In this document: piece by piece, positions 60,676-64,000 of the stretch
Layout: every line of letters starts with the position of its first letter
Position numbering within the stretch: position 1 is the first letter of the stretch
DNA from: Chitinophagales bacterium
GTDB taxonomy: Bacteria; Bacteroidota; Bacteroidia; Chitinophagales; Saprospiraceae
DNA: 64,000 nt
Reading direction: 5' to 3'
Assembly: GCA_013299105.1 (NCBI GenBank)
Contig: JAAFJY010000020.1
Coordinates: 62,001 to 126,000, forward strand
Program-made: the position numbers and the translations under genes
The notes under the pieces: generated by a model
Databases searched by the model: none
The model's input: only the letters and a program-made list of their open reading frames with translations
What the model was told of the DNA's origin: nothing

Positions 60676-61560
60676 ATGAAGCGCAGTGATTTTATCAAAA
60701 CCCTTGCCGCCAGTAGTTTGGCACCATTTGTTATGGAACTCAACACTTTGCAGAATTGGATTGACAATCAACCCAATTCTGCTGCCATGCCTGCCTTGTT
60801 TTTGGGGCACGGCAGCCCGATGAATGCCATCGAAGACAACCAATTTGTACAGGGTTTCAAGGATCTGGCGGGTAAACTCGAAAAACCCAAGGCTATTCTC
60901 TGTATTTCGGCGCATTGGCTTACCCGCGGCACCAAGGTCAGCGCGGTGGAAAAACCCGAAACGATCCATGATTTTGGCGGCTTTCCGCAAGCCCTGTACG
61001 AGGTGCAATACCCGGCACCAGGTGCTCCGGCCCTGGCCGCCGAAACCCGTGATTTGCTACAACCCCTCGAGGCGGAATTAGATCATCATTGGGGCCTGGA
61101 TCATGGTGCCTGGAGTGTGGTCAAGCACTTGTTCCCTTTGGCCGATGTACCAGTTTTTCAAATGAGTATCGATTATGGACAGCACGGCACTTATCATTTT
61201 GAACTGGGCAAGAAACTGCAAAGTCTACGAAAAAAAGGGGTGTTGATTATCGGCAGCGGCAACATCATCCACAATTTGCGCTTGGTAGATTTTCAAAATT
61301 TCAACCGCGACGATTACGGCTACGACTGGGCGATCGAAGCCCGCGAAAAGATCAATGAATTGTTGCTGGAAGGCAATTACCAAGCTTTGTGCAATTACCA
61401 TGAATTAGGCCAGGCAGCTCAACTAGCCATTCCAACGCCCGATCACTACTACCCTTTGCTCTATACCCTGGGCTTGCAAGAAAAAGGAGAAGCAATCACC
61501 CTTTTCAACGACAAACTCATGGCGGGTTCTTTGAGCATGACTTCCTTGAAAATCGCTTAG
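60676..61560 (+). CDS. ygiD: YgiD-like 4,5-DOPA extradiol dioxygenase (LigB family)
   Basis: A protein of 294 residues. From residue 38 it matches the LigB-type extradiol dioxygenases of the YgiD/DODA group: H45 (LGHGSPMNA), H80 (ISAHWLTRG), H143 (GLDHGAWSV) and H199 (GSGNIIHNLR) are metal or catalytic candidates. The expected reaction is ring cleavage of catechol-like substrates. The first 37 residues are an extra leader (MKRSDFIKTLAASSLAPF) resembling a twin-arginine-like or lipoprotein-free export signal; the twin arginines are replaced by K-R. A start at 60787 (MPALFLGHG) would give the usual cytoplasmic form. It may be exported in this organism. Confidence 0.87.
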   Translation: MKRSDFIKTLAASSLAPFVMELNTLQNWIDNQPNSAAMPALFLGHGSPMNAIEDNQFVQGFKDLAGKLEKPKAILCISAHWLTRGTKVSAVEKPETIHDFGGFPQALYEVQYPAPGAPALAAETRDLLQPLEAELDHHWGLDHGAWSVVKHLFPLADVPVFQMSIDYGQHGTYHFELGKKLQSLRKKGVLIIGSGNIIHNLRLVDFQNFNRDDYGYDWAIEAREKINELLLEGNYQALCNYHELGQAAQLAIPTPDHYYPLLYTLGLQEKGEAITLFNDKLMAGSLSMTSLKIA

Positions 61561-61561
61561 A

Positions 61562-61685
61562 GAGCGTAAAAAATGAGGTGGGCGGATTTGGGTTTAGTGA
61601 AAAAAGAAAAGCAACTGGATGAAAGGAAGTTGTCTTCTTTTTTTGCTAAACCTCAAGTGCAAATCTGTCCGCCTTATTTTAGCTT
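61562..61685. repeat. Palindromic repeat, family 1, copy 4
   Basis: Reverse orientation relative to the other copies: it begins GAGCGTAAAAAA and ends TTATTTTAGCTT. The central hairpin is kept (TTTAGTGAAAAAAGAA arm, loop GGATGAAAGGA). Inner arms GGCGGATTTG and GGCGGACAGATTTG pair. It begins 2 bases after the dioxygenase stop and ends 14 bases before the DUF2071 gene. Confidence 0.85.
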
Positions 61686-61699
61686 AAATACTTATAAAC

Positions 61700-62419
61700 A
61701 TGGCCAGTACATTCCTGAAAGCCGAGTGGCGCAAACTCATTTTAGCCAATTATGCAGTAGAGCCTGCGCTGCTCCTACCCTACTTACCAGCTGGTACTGA
61801 GCTCGATTTTTGGGACAACACCTGCTATGTAAGTATGGTAGGTTTCATGTTTTTGAACACCCGAGTTTTAGGCATACCCATTCCTTTTCACCGCGATTTT
61901 GAAGAAGTCAACCTGCGTTTTTATGTGCGCAGGTTCGACGGCGATCAATGGCGGCGTGGGGCGGTTTTCATCAAAGAAATTGTACCTCGTCACGCCATCA
62001 CTTTGGTAGCCAATACTTTGTACGGCGAACATTACGCCACCATGCCCATGCGGCATGAATGGTTAGCTGAAACGGATAGTCAAAACATTACTTATACCTG
62101 GGAAAAAAATAAATGGCACGAGTTGAGCGTCAAAGCAGGACTGAGAGCTCAAGCGATTGAGATAGGAAGCGAAGCAGAATTCATTACTGAACATTATTGG
62201 GGCTATACCAAACGGGGTAAACAAACCTCAGAATATGAGGTTGTTCACCCGCGCTGGGAAGTTTATCCGCTCATTTCTTCCCATATTTCCATCGACTTTG
62301 GCCAATTATACGGCCCTGATTTTGCTTTTTTGAACCAAGAAAAGCCAAAATCGGTCATGCTCGCCGAAGGATCGGCCATTGAAGTAAAAATGAAAGGGGC
62401 CCTTGACAACCCCTTCTGA
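61700..62419 (+). CDS. DUF2071 (YqjF-like) protein
   Basis: A protein of 239 residues, no signal peptide, fitting the DUF2071/YqjF family: LILANYAVEPALLLPYLPAG near 13-32, LDFWDNTCYVSMVGFMFLNT, EVNLRFYVRR, GAVFIKEIVPR and FITEHYWGYTKRGKQTSEYE. The family is a common acetoacetate-decarboxylase-like fold of unknown function. It lies directly after a family-1 palindrome and 20 bases before the stop of the convergent DUF5916 gene. No operon partner is apparent. Confidence 0.88.
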   Translation: MASTFLKAEWRKLILANYAVEPALLLPYLPAGTELDFWDNTCYVSMVGFMFLNTRVLGIPIPFHRDFEEVNLRFYVRRFDGDQWRRGAVFIKEIVPRHAITLVANTLYGEHYATMPMRHEWLAETDSQNITYTWEKNKWHELSVKAGLRAQAIEIGSEAEFITEHYWGYTKRGKQTSEYEVVHPRWEVYPLISSHISIDFGQLYGPDFAFLNQEKPKSVMLAEGSAIEVKMKGALDNPF

Positions 62420-62439
62420 AAATCGGATCTAAAAATGCT

Positions 62440-64000
62440 TCAAAACTGCTTCAACCAGGAAATCTTACTGAAAATAGCGTCGTCGGCGTTCCTGATTGAA
62501 GCGCCGCTGGCATTCAGGTTTTCAAAACTGCGATTGTTCCAAATCAGATAGATGAACGACAAAGGCTTGTATTCCCAGGCAAATCGAATGTTGTAGGCAT
62601 TAATATTGTTCTGCGTATTGTGCTGAAACAATCCTACCAATTGAACACGAGGGTTGAGCGCTATGCGTGACTCCAAATTGAGCAGATTGATTCGGGTGTC
62701 GGCTTGAGCAATACCAACGTTTTTAAATTGGTTGGACGTAAATCGAAAACGAAACGCAAGATTCGGAATGGGGTTGAAGCCCAATTGCAAATCGCTGGTT
62801 TGCAGTTGTCCATCAAAAAAATTACCCCATTCATGTTTAACCCGATAAGTGACCCGACGCGAAGGGTTGTTGGCCAATACCGCACCAAAACGCAGGTAAT
62901 CATAGTTTCCAGCTCCAATTTTTACGCCAAGTGGGCTGAAAACTTCACCCAACACCTGGTAAGAATGGTTGACCGTCACCTGGAATAATGCACCACTCTG
63001 CAAATTCACACCCACTGGAATGAGTGAAATATTGCGTTCGATCAATTTCTGGGTGCTCAACTGGTGATAAAAACCTGTAAAAATGGCGGGTTCAAATGCC
63101 CGCAATACTTTGGGGAATTTTTCATCCCGCACGTAAACATAAGCGCCTGCATTGGTCCCTAAAACGTCATTGCGAGAAACAAAACCCGTTTCAGGGCTAT
63201 AATCTTTGCTAACCATTGACTGCACCCACCAAAATTTGAGTTGATTGGTGTTGTACAAATACCTGACAAAACTGCTCAGACCTCGACCGCTGCCATTGGT
63301 GTTGGCCGATGGCGTGACCATGAAATCCAGGGTTTTGGCTGCGGAAAGCCGGAAAAAACCATCTAACATGCCCACCAAGTTCGTGTAGCCAGTTTTTTCA
63401 CCCAATGAGCTCTTGGCATTCATTACCACCATACCACCAATGCGGTTTTGTTTGCCCACAAAACGACTGTAGCGGGCTACCCCAAAAGTTGTAGCGGGGC
63501 TGTTGTCACTATCATGTTGCTTGATCAACATTCCCCCAACACTTTGTCGGATACTACGATTGATGTAGCGTGCGCCAAAGTCGATTGGGATGGGATTCCC
63601 TGCCCGGTCCAAACCAATTCTACGGCTGAAAAAAGGCTGAATTATCATATCTCCACCTGAATTGTCGCGACCATCGGGTTCGAGATTAGCGGCAAATAGA
63701 GAACCATTTTCTAGGAAAAATTGGCGCTTTTCAGGAAAAAAGACCGAGAAGCGGCTCAGGTTATTGACCTGGATATCGGCATCGGTTTGGGCGAAATCGG
63801 TATTGTAAGTCAGGTCAAGCACACTGTTTTGATTGATTGCCCACTTGAGCTCAAGCCCGGCCTTGAGTTGGCTTTCGACCGCCTTATTGTGCGTTTTTTG
63901 ATGAATAAACAAAGTGTAGGGATTGACTTGCACATTGGCCCCAGACTTAGGCGGCAGCACACCCGTCAATTCCCCCGCATAATCCATGCGATTGAAACCG
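62440..64000 (-). CDS. DUF5916 outer-membrane protein (5' end cut by window)
   Basis: A minus-strand frame open at the right edge; the visible part is about 519 residues and the N-terminus lies outside. It matches DUF5916, a beta-barrel-like C-terminal module found after a CBM9-type carbohydrate-binding domain in Bacteroidota: LELKWAINQNSVLDLTYNTD, DFAQTDADIQVNNLSRFSVF, FFPEKRQFFLENGSLFA and FFSRRIGLDRAGNPIPIDFG. Many alternating aromatic strands follow and the protein ends LKQF. It is probably an outer-membrane protein; the partner CBM9 domain would be beyond the window. Function unknown. Confidence 0.86.
   Translation of the reverse strand, partial: GFNRMDYAGELTGVLPPKSGANVQVNPYTLFIHQKTHNKAVESQLKAGLELKWAINQNSVLDLTYNTDFAQTDADIQVNNLSRFSVFFPEKRQFFLENGSLFAANLEPDGRDNSGGDMIIQPFFSRRIGLDRAGNPIPIDFGARYINRSIRQSVGGMLIKQHDSDNSPATTFGVARYSRFVGKQNRIGGMVVMNAKSSLGEKTGYTNLVGMLDGFFRLSAAKTLDFMVTPSANTNGSGRGLSSFVRYLYNTNQLKFWWVQSMVSKDYSPETGFVSRNDVLGTNAGAYVYVRDEKFPKVLRAFEPAIFTGFYHQLSTQKLIERNISLIPVGVNLQSGALFQVTVNHSYQVLGEVFSPLGVKIGAGNYDYLRFGAVLANNPSRRVTYRVKHEWGNFFDGQLQTSDLQLGFNPIPNLAFRFRFTSNQFKNVGIAQADTRINLLNLESRIALNPRVQLVGLFQHNTQNNINAYNIRFAWEYKPLSFIYLIWNNRSFENLNASGASIRNADDAIFSKISWLKQF

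Overview
The window is a stretch of a Bacteroidota chromosome, most likely from the Saprospiria (a Haliscomenobacter/Lewinella-like organism). The evidence is: gliding-type ABC transporter genes (gldA, gldF, gldG); a subtilase with a type IX secretion C-terminal domain; lipoproteins with Bacteroidota-style signal peptides; large VCBS/ASPIC-UnbV and DUF5916 surface proteins; and promoters resembling the Bacteroidota -33 TTG / -7 TANNTTTG consensus (TATCTTTG, TACTTTTG) with few Shine-Dalgarno sites. The species is inferred, not proven. No rRNA, tRNA, CRISPR array, prophage or complete insertion sequence was seen.

Layout. 1-7.2 kb: a partial VCBS-repeat lipoprotein, a TPR protein, a NupG-type transporter and a GmrSD-like DUF262/DUF1524 protein. 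7.3-16 kb: DUF3109 protein, sucA, rpsT, TauE with an Rrf2 regulator, then an SDR / royal-jelly-like / TetR operon. 16-29.4 kb: OsmC and a YjdI-like ferredoxin, DoxX, GH13 lipoprotein, GH106 enzyme, phosphoesterase, DinB, MFS, a two-domain retropepsin and a helix-hairpin-helix protein. 29.5-38.9 kb: sufS, a lipocalin-like lipoprotein, a SWIM/SNF2 helicase, bioF-bioD, a Crp/Fnr regulator and a HEPN-like protein. 39-49.3 kb: valS, lysA, gatC with an ABC ATPase, and a gldA-unknown-gldF-gldG operon. 49.5-64 kb: dipeptide epimerase, DoxX-like protein, adenylate cyclase, nusB, a glutamine-synthetase-like enzyme with DUF72, the T9SS subtilase, a YgiD-like dioxygenase, DUF2071 and a partial DUF5916 protein.

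Most genes are housekeeping or common accessory genes. The most striking feature lies between them: at least six families of short, non-coding, hairpin-rich repeats. They are (1) a 125-bp full-length palindrome, four copies, at gene ends; (2) a 173-bp element in two copies, each flanked by TAA; (3) a 222-233-bp element with CTGAAAACTTCGGAGAA ends, three full copies plus remnants; (4) a 163-167-bp palindrome with CCTAGTGGT ends, two copies; (5) a 65-70-bp repeat; and (6) a single 217-bp element with perfect 15-bp GTAA-starting inverted ends, an 8-bp target duplication and five internal hairpins, which matches the hallmarks of an IS66-derived MITE. Arm differences in families 1 and 3 often keep base pairing, so the fold seems to be what is conserved. 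One family-3 copy supplies the last codons of a ferredoxin gene.

The best candidates for new biology are these repeat families, the unknown secreted protein inside the gld operon, the HEPN-like protein upstream of a Crp/Fnr regulator, and the solitary DUF262/DUF1524 nuclease.
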